Below, one piece after another: positions 41,072 through 50,467 of a DNA stretch of 52,015 nucleotides. The DNA comes from an uncultured Verrucomicrobiota bacterium (lineage in GTDB: Bacteria; Verrucomicrobiota; Verrucomicrobiia; Limisphaerales; CAIMTB01), in NCBI GenBank assembly GCA_903844265.1, contig CAIMTB010000629.1, positions 1 through 52,015 on the forward strand, given 5' to 3'. Made by a program: the position numbers and the translations under genes. How positions within the stretch are numbered: the stretch's first letter is position 1; the number at the start of each line of letters is the position of its first letter. The notes below the pieces were generated by a model. It searched no databases and had not been told where the DNA came from. It saw nothing but the letters and a program-made list of their open reading frames with translations.

Positions 41072-44038
41072 ATGCATCCTCCAGCAAGCTCCACTCCCGG
41101 CCGCCACGTCTTCGTCCCGTGGTTTCTCCTCCTCTGTCTCGCCACGCTTCCAACTGCCGCGGCCCTGCCCCCCACCGAGGTTCCCACGCTCCAGTTCACG
41201 AACGCTTTCTTTCCAGGCATCACCTACCAGGCATCGATCCCAACTCCCGGATCCATCCTCGGGTTTCCCACCGCAGACCGCGCCGCCACGTCCCTCGAAA
41301 TCGAGCGCTGCCTCCGTGTCTGGACCAACGCCGCCCCCGACCGGGCCCGCCTCGTCGAATACGCGCGGACCCACGAGAATCGTCCCCTCCACTATCTCGT
41401 GCTCGCCTCGCCCGCGAACCTCGCCCGGCTCGACGATGTCAGCGCCGACCTCGCGAAGCTCGCCGACCCGCGGTCGATCTCCGAGCCCGACGCAGCCCGA
41501 CTCATCGAGCGCGTCCCCGGCGTTGTCTGGCTCGGCCACACCATCCACGGCGATGAAACCGAAGGCTCCGACGCCGCGCTGGTGATCATCCACCATCTCC
41601 TCGCTGCGCAGGATCCGTCGGTGACGAAACTGTTCGAGAACCTGGTCGTCATCGTCGATCCGTTGATGAACCCGGACGGTCGCGACCGCTTCCTGAAGAT
41701 GATCGCCGAACACCGGGGGACCTCGCCCAACCTCGACGACCAATCGCTGCTTCATTCCGGCTACTGGCCCTGGGGCCGTGGCAACCATTACCTCTTCGAT
41801 CTCAACCGCGACCTGCTCTTCGCTGAACAGCCCGAAAGCCGGGGTCGCATCCGCGAAATCTCACGGTGGAACCCCATCGTCCTGATCGACGCCCACGGCA
41901 TGGGCGCCCAGGACACCCACCTGTTCTCCCCTCCACGCGAACCCATCAACCCCAATATCCCCACCCACCGCCGCACCTGGTCCCAGGTCTTCGCCTCGGA
42001 ACAGGCCACCGCCTTCGACCGACGCGGGCTGGCCTATTACACCGGCGAATGGAACGAGGACTGGTACCCCGGCTACACCGACGGCTGGGCCTGCTACCGC
42101 GGCGCCATCGGCATCCTCTACGAACAGGCCCGCATCGCCGCCGACGGAGTCCGCCGACCCGAGGGCCGCATCCTCAGCTACCGCGAATCCGTCCTCCACC
42201 ACGTGGTCGGCGCAATGGCCAATCTCGGGACCGCCTCCGCCAACGCACGCAGTCTCCTCACCGGATTTCATGCGACCCGGCGCGACGCCGTCGATCCGCA
42301 GGGACGCTACGCCCAGCGCACTTTCGCGATCCCACCCTCGGCCAATCTCTCACGCTGGCGCGACTTCGCCGCGCTCCTCCAGCTTCAGGGATTCGAGGTC
42401 TACACCAACACCACGGGGTTGACGTCCACCAACGCCTCCGACCAGCTCGGCGAGGCCCTCAAGGAGCTCCAACTCCCACCCGGCACCCTCCTCGTCCCCA
42501 ACCGCCAACCCCTCGCCCACCTCCTCGCCGCGTTCCTCGACTTCGATCCCAGGATGCCCACGACATCGGTCCAGGAAGAACGCCGCGAACTCCTGCAGCG
42601 CGGCACAAGCCGCATCTACGACATCACCGCATGGAACCTCTCCATGGCCTACGGCCTCCCCGCATTCCTGCTCCCCACCGACCTCCCCCAGGACTCCCGT
42701 CCCTACACCGCCACCACGGGACAAACCCCGGCCACCGCCCCCCCGAACCCGGTCGCCTGGGTGTTCGATGGTGCCGATGACCAAAGTCCCGCCGCCGCCG
42801 CCCGCCTGCTCGAACGCGGCGTCCAGGTCCGCGTCGCCGAGAAAAGCTTCACCTTCGACGGCCACGATTTCGCCCGCGGCTCCATCCTCGTCACCCGCCT
42901 CGACAACCGCACTTTCACCGGCGATCTGACCGCCCAGATCGCCCGCACCGCCAGCGAACTCGACCTCGCCGCCCTTGCCGTCGCCTCAGGCCTCGGCCCC
43001 GGCGATCTCCCAGACCTCGGCGGCGGTTACTTCCACCGGCTCGAACCCCCTCGCATCGCCACGCTCGGCCGCGACGGCGCGAATTGCACCGACTACGGAT
43101 CGATCTGGTTCACCCTCGATCAACGGCTCGGCATCCGACACTCCCAACTCGACGCGACGCGTGGCACCGACTTCGCCCGATATAATGTGATCATCGTCCC
43201 CGAACGCTCGAGCGCCGACCCCTCGACCCTCGCGGGCCCGCTCAAGGAATGGGTCCAGGCCGGTGGCACACTCGTCGTCATAGGCTCCTCCACCGCCCCG
43301 TTCATCAACGAAAAAGCCGATTTCTCAAAGGTTCGAGCCCTCTCCGATGTCCTCGGAAAACTCCCCGACTACGAATTGGCCGTGCTCCGCGAATGGCAGG
43401 GCCGCGCCTCCATCTCCCCAGACCCCACCAACGTCTGGACCCATGTCCCGCCCACTCGACTCGAGTATCCCTGGCAGGTCGTCGATGGGCCGCACCCGGA
43501 TGAAAAGGAACTCAAGAAACGCGACGCCTGGCAGTCGTTGTTCATGCCCGAGGGCTCGTTCTTCGCCACCCGCATCGACACCAACCACTGGCTCACCGCC
43601 GGCTGCCCCGAACCCCTCCCCGTCCTCGCCGGTCGCAACCCCATCCTCATGGCCGCCGACTCTGTCGAAGCCCCCATCCGCTTCGGCCTCCTCACACCCG
43701 CCCCCAACAACACCCCCGCACTCCCCAAAATCGACCCGAAAGACCCGAAGGATTCCAAGGATTCCAAGGATTCCAAGGAACCGCCCCGGTTGGGATGGAG
43801 CGCCCTTCCCCCGGGCACTCGGATGCAGCTTCGCATGAGCGGGTTGGTGTGGCCCGAAGCCACGCATCGGTACGCGAACTCCGCGTGGGTCACCCGCGAA
43901 TCCCTTGGTCGCGGACAGGTGATTCTCTTCGCGTCCCCGCCCACGTTCCGAGCCGGCTCCCGAGGAACCACGCGCGTCTTTCTCAACGCCGTCGTGCTCG
44001 GCCCGGGACTCGGTGCCAATACCCCGATCCACCCCTGA
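41072..44038 (+). CDS. Secreted M14-family zinc carboxypeptidase-like protein
   Basis: Signal peptide; HGDETEGSDA (HxxE), NPDGRDRF, FDLNRDLLFAEQPE, IDAHGMG. Confidence 0.88.
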   Translation: MHPPASSTPGRHVFVPWFLLLCLATLPTAAALPPTEVPTLQFTNAFFPGITYQASIPTPGSILGFPTADRAATSLEIERCLRVWTNAAPDRARLVEYARTHENRPLHYLVLASPANLARLDDVSADLAKLADPRSISEPDAARLIERVPGVVWLGHTIHGDETEGSDAALVIIHHLLAAQDPSVTKLFENLVVIVDPLMNPDGRDRFLKMIAEHRGTSPNLDDQSLLHSGYWPWGRGNHYLFDLNRDLLFAEQPESRGRIREISRWNPIVLIDAHGMGAQDTHLFSPPREPINPNIPTHRRTWSQVFASEQATAFDRRGLAYYTGEWNEDWYPGYTDGWACYRGAIGILYEQARIAADGVRRPEGRILSYRESVLHHVVGAMANLGTASANARSLLTGFHATRRDAVDPQGRYAQRTFAIPPSANLSRWRDFAALLQLQGFEVYTNTTGLTSTNASDQLGEALKELQLPPGTLLVPNRQPLAHLLAAFLDFDPRMPTTSVQEERRELLQRGTSRIYDITAWNLSMAYGLPAFLLPTDLPQDSRPYTATTGQTPATAPPNPVAWVFDGADDQSPAAAARLLERGVQVRVAEKSFTFDGHDFARGSILVTRLDNRTFTGDLTAQIARTASELDLAALAVASGLGPGDLPDLGGGYFHRLEPPRIATLGRDGANCTDYGSIWFTLDQRLGIRHSQLDATRGTDFARYNVIIVPERSSADPSTLAGPLKEWVQAGGTLVVIGSSTAPFINEKADFSKVRALSDVLGKLPDYELAVLREWQGRASISPDPTNVWTHVPPTRLEYPWQVVDGPHPDEKELKKRDAWQSLFMPEGSFFATRIDTNHWLTAGCPEPLPVLAGRNPILMAADSVEAPIRFGLLTPAPNNTPALPKIDPKDPKDSKDSKDSKEPPRLGWSALPPGTRMQLRMSGLVWPEATHRYANSAWVTRESLGRGQVILFASPPTFRAGSRGTTRVFLNAVVLGPGLGANTPIHP

Positions 44039-44097
44039 CCCAGGTTCCGCCCCAGAACTCTCGCCATCGCCACATCCGCCGGCTTCATTGGCTGCCC

Positions 44098-45141
44098 GTG
44101 AAGCCCGCCTCAGGTCATCGCCCCTCCGTGCCACGACGGCTCGCATTCCTCGCCGCACTCCTCTTCACCGGCTGCCACTCGCTCGCCCCAGTGAGCCGCA
44201 TGCACGTGCGCGAGGATCCCGACACCGGCCTCGCACAGATCTTCGACAGGTTCACACCCGTCCTCACCTACCAGCACGGCACCAACGCGCCAGGCCCGGT
44301 GCTCGACCGCATCCACCCCGACAACCGGAAATACGCCATCGCGCGTTCCGATTACCTGCACCCCCTCTTCGGACCCGAAGGCGAATCGCTCACCCGCGAC
44401 TGGTCCATCGATCATCCGCATCATCGCGGCATCTACTGGGCCTGGCCCGAGGTCGATTGCGCCGGCGTGCGAGGCGATCTGCATGCGCTTCAGCGCATAT
44501 TCGCGAATCCCATCGGGACGATCCAAGCAATCGACGGATCCGAGCGCGCCGAAATGATCGCCGAAAGCGTGTGGGTCCTCGACCATCCGGTCGGCGGCAC
44601 GAACGTCTCTCCTCACGCGCCGGTCCTTCTGGAAAGAGTTCTGATCCGCGCCTCAACACCTGACCCGGACACCCGGGGCCGCGCGGTCGACCTCTTCCTG
44701 CGATTCCAATCCCTTGGCGAAACCGTCGTCATCGCCCGACGCGAGACCGACAAATACGGCGGCCTGAACATCCGGCTGGCGCCGATCCGCAACCAGATCC
44801 TGCGCCCGCACACCGATCCGGCCGGGACAGCGCACCCCGCGGCCTGGGCCCAGATCAGCGGCATCTTCGAGGGCGCAACGAAACCCGCGACGCTGGTGAT
44901 TCTCCAACATTCGCAGAATCCCCAGTATCCCGGCGACTGGGTCCAATACCCCGACCTCAACTGGCTCCAACCCACCTTCCCCGCGGCGCACGCCCGCTAC
45001 ACCATCGACCCTTCCCATCCGCTCACGCTGGCCTACCGCTTCTGGATCCGGCCCGGGGACGCGGTCACGGACGACGATGCGCGCAGGCTGTGGGAGGATT
45101 TCCAGCGCGTCCGAATCCCTCGTTCCCTCCAGAAACCATGA
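44098..45141 (+). CDS. PmoA/DUF6807-family lipoprotein
   Basis: Lipobox LLFTGCHS; DWSIDHPHHRGIYWAWPEVD; ATGA overlap with the downstream gene. Start (44098 or 44128 GTG) uncertain. Confidence 0.8.
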   Translation: MKPASGHRPSVPRRLAFLAALLFTGCHSLAPVSRMHVREDPDTGLAQIFDRFTPVLTYQHGTNAPGPVLDRIHPDNRKYAIARSDYLHPLFGPEGESLTRDWSIDHPHHRGIYWAWPEVDCAGVRGDLHALQRIFANPIGTIQAIDGSERAEMIAESVWVLDHPVGGTNVSPHAPVLLERVLIRASTPDPDTRGRAVDLFLRFQSLGETVVIARRETDKYGGLNIRLAPIRNQILRPHTDPAGTAHPAAWAQISGIFEGATKPATLVILQHSQNPQYPGDWVQYPDLNWLQPTFPAAHARYTIDPSHPLTLAYRFWIRPGDAVTDDDARRLWEDFQRVRIPRSLQKP

Positions 45142-46469
45142 ACCCACCGACCTCACGCCGCACCTTCGTCACCACCGCCGCCGCCGCGACGCTCGGTGTC
45201 CGGAACCTCGCGGCCGCCACCCGCCCCGACGTCGCGCGACGCGCGCCCCCGAGCGAACGCATCCGGCTCGCCCTGATCGGCGCCAACGGCATGGGCCGCG
45301 CCAACCTCGCGAACTGCTCAAACCAGCCCGACGTCGTCGTCGCCGCCATCTGCGACGTCTCGAAGCAGCGCCGCGAAGAAGTCGCCGCACAATTCCCCGG
45401 GACGGCCCGCGCCCACGCGGATTTCAGGGAGGTGCTCGACCGCCCGGACATCGATGCCGTGATCATCGCCACGCCGCCGCATTGGCACGCCGCCATCGCC
45501 GTCGCCGCCGCCCAGGCAGGGAAGGATGTCTACCTGCAGAAACCGATGACGCTGTACCCGGACGAAACCCTCGCTGTCCGGAACGCCTTCCGCCGTCATC
45601 AAGTCATCAGCCAGGTCGGCACCCAGATCCACGCCAGCGAAAATTATCGGCGGGTCGTCGAATGGATCCGCTCCGGTCGCCTCGGGCCCGTCAACGTCGT
45701 GCGCACGTTCAACGTGATGAACCAGGGTCCCGACGGCATCGGCCGATCGTCCACCTCGACACCGCCGCCCGGTGTTGATTGGGAGATGTGGCTCGGCCCC
45801 GCCCCAGCCCGGCCGTTCAACGAGCTGCTGTTCCGCGATGCCTACAACCATTGTTCCTTCTGGGATTACTCGGGCGGTTGGACCCCGGGGATGGCGCCGC
45901 ACATCGTGGACCTACCGATCTGGGCTCTCGACCTCGGGGTTCCGCTGGTGACACACAGCACCGGGGGCCGTTTCGTGGTGAAGGACGATGGCGATGCGCC
46001 CGACACCCAGGAAGTGGTCTGGCAGTATCCGGCAACGACCATGACCTGGTCGATGAACACCGTGAACAGCTTCGGCTTCGACTTCGGCCGAGGCAATCGC
46101 GACCGTCGGCTCGGGATCTATTTCCATGCCCTCCGGGGCACGCTGTTCACCGGCTATGACCACCACGAAATCATCGCCGAGGGCGACCTGCTGAAGGATC
46201 TGTCGCCACCGCCGAAATCGCTGCCACCTTCCCCGGGCCACGAGCGGGAGTGGCTCGACTGCGTCAAGTCAAGGCGCGCGCCGAGTTGCTGCGTGGACTA
46301 CCACTGGCGGGTCGATCTCGCCCTGACCCTCGCGAACCTTTCGTACAAGCTCGGTCGCAGCATCCGGTTCGACCCGAAGACGGAGAAGATCGTGGGAGAT
46401 TCCGAGGCCAGGCGAAGGGCGCGGCCGGAGTACCGCCGACCCTGGCGTTTCCCGTCTGAATATCTCTAA
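45138..46469 (+). CDS. Tat-exported Gfo/Idh/MocA family oxidoreductase
   Basis: Twin-arginine leader SRRTFVTTAAAATLG; IRLALIGANGMGRANL; KDVYLQKPMTLY. Confidence 0.92.
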   Translation: MNPPTSRRTFVTTAAAATLGVRNLAAATRPDVARRAPPSERIRLALIGANGMGRANLANCSNQPDVVVAAICDVSKQRREEVAAQFPGTARAHADFREVLDRPDIDAVIIATPPHWHAAIAVAAAQAGKDVYLQKPMTLYPDETLAVRNAFRRHQVISQVGTQIHASENYRRVVEWIRSGRLGPVNVVRTFNVMNQGPDGIGRSSTSTPPPGVDWEMWLGPAPARPFNELLFRDAYNHCSFWDYSGGWTPGMAPHIVDLPIWALDLGVPLVTHSTGGRFVVKDDGDAPDTQEVVWQYPATTMTWSMNTVNSFGFDFGRGNRDRRLGIYFHALRGTLFTGYDHHEIIAEGDLLKDLSPPPKSLPPSPGHEREWLDCVKSRRAPSCCVDYHWRVDLALTLANLSYKLGRSIRFDPKTEKIVGDSEARRRARPEYRRPWRFPSEYL

Positions 46470-46484
46470 CCCGTCAAGAAAACC

Positions 46485-46560
46485 GTAGCAGCCGACGTCA
46501 GGAGACTCCAATTCGATCCAAACACCAACGAACGGAGCCTCCTCACGTCGGCTGCTACGA
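46485..46560. repeat. Inverted repeat element (GTAGCAGCCGACGT)
   Basis: CGTAGCAGCCGACGTCAGGAGACTCC ... GGAGCCTCCTCACGTCGGCTGCTACG; 24 of 26 positions pair. Confidence 0.92.
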
Positions 46561-46575
46561 CGGACAGGGCGGAGG

Positions 46576-47220
46576 TCACTGTCCGTTCACGCCCGTGACA
46601 CAGCTCCAGAGGAAGCGGATGACACGGCGGAGAACAGGCTGCAGCTCGTCGGTGGGCTGCAGGTCCGGAACCGCCGGACCGACCACCTGGGGAAAGCGGA
46701 TCTTCGAACGGACGAGGAGCGTGCCCAGGCAGAGATCGGCGAGGGGGAACACCACGTTGAAGTTCTTGTGCATGTACCGGTGGTGCAGGATGTGGTGGCC
46801 GTTCAACCGGAAGAAGATTCCGGACCGCTCCAGCGAACGCCTGCGGGGAAGGTGCATGCACCAGTGCAGATACTCGTAGGTGCCGTAATACACGGCGAAC
46901 GTCGCCGAGGCACCCGCCAGAAGGGCCCAGTGACCCGAGATCCAAGCCCAGGCGACGAACGGCACGCAGCACAGGAACACCAGCACCGGACCGTTCCACC
47001 ACGCCATCGGGATGGTCTCCTTGTCCTTCTCGTCCAGCAGATGATACGACGCATCCGCCCGGAAAATCTGGTGATGCACGAGGGCATGAGTCCGAAACGC
47101 ATACTCCATCGGCCCCAGCGGGCGGTGCATCAGGAACTTGTGGACCGTCCATTCGAAGAAGGACGCAAACACAACGGCAGGGATGACCGCCAACGCGGCC
47201 CAGTACAGGAATTCGATCAT
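46576..47220 (-). CDS. Fatty-acid/sterol hydroxylase-superfamily membrane protein
   Basis: His clusters HKFLMH, HALVHHQ, HWCMH, HHILHHRYMH in a four-TM protein. Confidence 0.85.
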   Translation of the reverse strand: MIEFLYWAALAVIPAVVFASFFEWTVHKFLMHRPLGPMEYAFRTHALVHHQIFRADASYHLLDEKDKETIPMAWWNGPVLVFLCCVPFVAWAWISGHWALLAGASATFAVYYGTYEYLHWCMHLPRRRSLERSGIFFRLNGHHILHHRYMHKNFNVVFPLADLCLGTLLVRSKIRFPQVVGPAVPDLQPTDELQPVLRRVIRFLWSCVTGVNGQ

Positions 47221-47351
47221 TGCTTGAGATATGGGAACCGCCGAAACTCGAGGACCGGCAGCGCGGGGAACGTACAGGCTCACCCGGGCTTCACGCAATC
47301 GATCATTTTGGATGAGGCGCGAGCGCTGTGACGCACAGGTTGTGGACGGCA

Positions 47352-47519
47352 GGGCGCGCACTCCGCTGCGCGCCGTCCTTGCGGACACACCCAAGCACGG
47401 CGCCCTCGGATAGGCCGCCGCACCACCGACAACGGGGAAATGCACTGCGCACTCCGCTGCGCCATCGGGTGACAACGAACGCGCGGCGGGCAAGGGACTG
47501 CCCGCCCTACCTCCTGACT
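47352..47519 (+). repeat. Copy 4 of mosaic palindromic repeat (M1+M2+partial M1+M3, longest copy)
   Basis: GGGCGCGCACTCCGCTGCGCGCCGTCCTTGCGGACACACCCAAGCACGGCGCCCTCGGATAGGCCGCC...TGCGCACTCCGCTGCGCCATCGGGTGACAACGAACGCGCGGCGGGCAAGGGACTGCCCGCCCTACCTCCTGACT. Confidence 0.92.
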
Positions 47520-47541
47520 ATGGCGAAACTGGCGGCGCCGA

Positions 47542-48717
47542 TCAGTGCTTCAGGCCGCGCACAAACTTGTCCAAGCGGTCCAGGCCCTTCTCGATGTTCG
47601 CGAGGCTCGTTGCATAACTGATCCGCAGGTAGTCGTCCGCGCCGAACGCAACGCCCGGCACCGCCGCCACCTTCTCCTGCTCCAGCAGTCTCGCGCAGAA
47701 ATCCGCGCTCTTCAGGCCTGTCCCGCTGATGTTCGGGAAAAGGTAGAATGCGCCCTTGCTGTTCACGCAGCTGATGCCGGGAATGCTGTTCAACTTCTGC
47801 CACGCGTACGATCGCCGGCGCGCATACTCGGCCAGCCATCGGGGCAGGTGCTCCTGCGATCCCGTCAACGCCGCCACGGCGCCCTTCTGCGCGAAGCTGG
47901 TCGGGTTGCTCGTGCTATGGCTCTGCAACGCGTCGATCGCCTTCGCGATCGGCTCCGGCGCCGCCAGGAATCCAAGCCTCCAACCCGTCATGCTCCAGGC
48001 CTTCGCGAACCCATGCACAATCACGGTGTGCTCCTGGTACTCCGGTCCAAAACTCGCGACGGACTTGTGCACCGCACCGTCATAGAGCAGGTGCTCGTAG
48101 ATCTCGTCGCTCATGATCAACAGCCCCTTCTCGATGCAGACATCGCCCAGGGCCTTGATCTCTTCCGGCGTGTAGACGCTTCCCGTCGGGTTGCTCGGCG
48201 AATTCAACACGAACAACCGCGACTTCGGCGTGATCGCCGCCCGCAACTGATCCGGCGTGACCTTGAACTCCGTCCTGTCCGTGGTCTCGAGCACCACCGG
48301 CGTCGCCCCCGCCAGCTTCACCATCTCGGGGTAGCTCAACCAGTACGGCGACGGGATCAGCACCTCGTCCCCTTCCTGGCAGGTCGCCAGGATGACGTTG
48401 AAACACGAATGCTTGCCGCCGCACGACACGATCACCTGGCTCGGCTTGTAGGTCAGCCCGTTCTCGCGCTTCAACTTGTCCGCAATGGCCTGCCGCAACT
48501 CCGGGATGCCGCTCGACGGCGTGTACTTCGTGAACCCCGCAGCCAACGCGTCGGCCGCCGCTTTCTTGATGTGCTCCGGCGTGTCGAAATCAGGCTCACC
48601 AGCACCGAATCCAACCACGTCCTCGCCCGCGGCCTTCATGGCCTTGGCCTTGGAATCGATCGCGAGGGTCAGTGACGGCGACAGGGATGCAGCGCGGCGC
48701 GCAATGGGATGGTTCAT
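47542..48717 (-). CDS. PLP-dependent aminotransferase class I (aspartate aminotransferase-like)
   Basis: GAGEPDFDTPEHIKKAA, LNSPSNPTGSVYTPEEI, HGFAKAWSMTGWRLGF. Confidence 0.95.
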   Translation of the reverse strand: MNHPIARRAASLSPSLTLAIDSKAKAMKAAGEDVVGFGAGEPDFDTPEHIKKAAADALAAGFTKYTPSSGIPELRQAIADKLKRENGLTYKPSQVIVSCGGKHSCFNVILATCQEGDEVLIPSPYWLSYPEMVKLAGATPVVLETTDRTEFKVTPDQLRAAITPKSRLFVLNSPSNPTGSVYTPEEIKALGDVCIEKGLLIMSDEIYEHLLYDGAVHKSVASFGPEYQEHTVIVHGFAKAWSMTGWRLGFLAAPEPIAKAIDALQSHSTSNPTSFAQKGAVAALTGSQEHLPRWLAEYARRRSYAWQKLNSIPGISCVNSKGAFYLFPNISGTGLKSADFCARLLEQEKVAAVPGVAFGADDYLRISYATSLANIEKGLDRLDKFVRGLKH

Positions 48718-48816
48718 TTCCGTTCAGGTTCGAAAACTGACGGGCGAGGTTAGGGGCCGCCCGGGCCATCGCAAGGCCGTTGTGAAACCAGCAGCCCGCC
48801 TAACATTCGCCATCAA

Positions 48817-50190
48817 TCAAGCAGAACCCACCCGCCGCCAGGTCCACCCCAGCCGACGCCGCGTCCCATCGGTCACTTTCGCCACCTCCCCAACGCGCAA
48901 ACCTTCGACCCAGAAGATCTCACCACCCGATGTCTCCGCCAGAACCCGCCCCCTCCGTTCCCCGGCCGGAACCCGCGCGTTGGTGAACAGGTCCTGCAGC
49001 TTCGCCGAGGCACCGAGCCCGATCGGCTGGAACCGATCCCCAGGCCGCCAATGCCGCACCCGGATCGACGGACCCACCGAATCGGCGTCGAACACCTCCC
49101 CGCTGCCGGCGATGCCCGCCACCCCCTCGCCCACCCTCGCAGTCCAGCCAACGTCGATCCCGCCAAAGCCAAACATCCCGCCGTCACCCGCGAGTTCGAC
49201 GAACTCCTCCTCGAAACGAAACACAGGCTCGTCATGGCCCGCACCCACGGCGCCCACGCGCCCGCCCGGGTCCCGGACAATCCGCCGCCCGGCATCCACC
49301 TGGATGACCCTCCCCGCGCCACACCGCAGCGCCTCGATCAGATCGAAACCCGGCGCGACCCGCATCCGCTCCAACTGCAACCGGACCACGTCGCGCTGCA
49401 CCGCTGTGACGAGCCCCTCGAACGCCACGCCCCGCGGATCCGCCAGCCACGCATCCGCCCATGACTCGACCGCCAGGGCCTGTTCCCGGAGGATGGATTG
49501 CTCCCTCGCCACGACCTTCTCCAGCGCCGGCTGATACCGCTCCCGCAACCACGGAATCAGCTCATGCCGGACCCGGTTCCGAAGAAACGCCGGGTCCGCA
49601 TTTGAAGCGTCGACCCGGAACCTCCATCCGAGGTCCGCCGCCGCTGATCCCAACCGGCTCCGCCGGAATCCCAGCAGCGGCCGCACGAGGACAAGGCCCG
49701 CATCCGCCGGGGACGGGTCGGTCGCCGACATCCCGGACAGCCCCGCGCCACCGCTTCCGCGCAGGAACCGCATCAGGAACAGCTCCGTCTGGTCGTCGGC
49801 GTGGTGGCCCATCGCGATTCGATCACATCCGTGATCCCTGGCCGCCCGTGCGAGAAACGCGTGACGCCAATGCCGCGCGACAGCCTCGAGCGAGTCCCCG
49901 GGTTGGACCGAGTCCGCGACCTCCAGGCTTTCGCAGACGACCCCCAGGCCCAATCGATGGGCTGTCTGCTCGACAAACCGCTGGTCGCCGTCCGATTCCT
50001 CCCCGCGCAACCGGTGGTTGAAATGGGCCACCAGAAGTCTCCAACCGTGGCCGGGAGCCAACGCCACGAGACCCTCGAGCATCACCATCGAATCCAGCCC
50101 GCCCGACACCGCCACGAGGCACGATCCGCCAGCCGGGATCAGCGAAGTGCCCGCCACGGCCTCCTCAAGTTCGAGCAGAAACGGATGCAC
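48817..50190 (-). CDS. tilS: tRNA(Ile)-lysidine synthetase
   Basis: PP-loop VAVSGGLDSMVML; HFNHRLRGEESDGDQRFV; MGHHADDQTELFLMRFLRGSGGAGLSGM. Confidence 0.94.
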   Translation of the reverse strand: MHPFLLELEEAVAGTSLIPAGGSCLVAVSGGLDSMVMLEGLVALAPGHGWRLLVAHFNHRLRGEESDGDQRFVEQTAHRLGLGVVCESLEVADSVQPGDSLEAVARHWRHAFLARAARDHGCDRIAMGHHADDQTELFLMRFLRGSGGAGLSGMSATDPSPADAGLVLVRPLLGFRRSRLGSAAADLGWRFRVDASNADPAFLRNRVRHELIPWLRERYQPALEKVVAREQSILREQALAVESWADAWLADPRGVAFEGLVTAVQRDVVRLQLERMRVAPGFDLIEALRCGAGRVIQVDAGRRIVRDPGGRVGAVGAGHDEPVFRFEEEFVELAGDGGMFGFGGIDVGWTARVGEGVAGIAGSGEVFDADSVGPSIRVRHWRPGDRFQPIGLGASAKLQDLFTNARVPAGERRGRVLAETSGGEIFWVEGLRVGEVAKVTDGTRRRLGWTWRRVGSA

Positions 50191-50250
50191 CGCCGCAGAG
50201 TAGGTTGGGTCCGGACCGGCATCCCAGAAAAACGATGCGTCCTCCGGCTC

Positions 50251-50330
50251 TCGGCGGTAGGGCGGCCTCTCCGAGGGCGCCGCGCCTTGTTGCGTCCGCA
50301 GAGGACGGCGCGCAGCGGAGTGCGCGCCCC
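50251..50330 (-). repeat. Copy 5 of mosaic palindromic repeat (M1+M2)
   Basis: Reverse complement GGGGCGCGCACTCCGCTGCGCGCCGTCCTCTGCGGACGCAACAAGGCGCGGCGCCCTCGGAGAGGCCGCCCTACCGCCGAGAGCC. Confidence 0.9.
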
Positions 50331-50467
50331 AGCTTTAGCCTTTCACGCCTCGCATCGCGCCCTTACCGTCCGCGGCTCCGCGCTACGGCGCCACGGAAGG
50401 ATCAACGGATCACCCGGATGCATGGCAGCGCGGTCGGTCTCAGTCGGCGCGGAATCCGGAACCCAAT

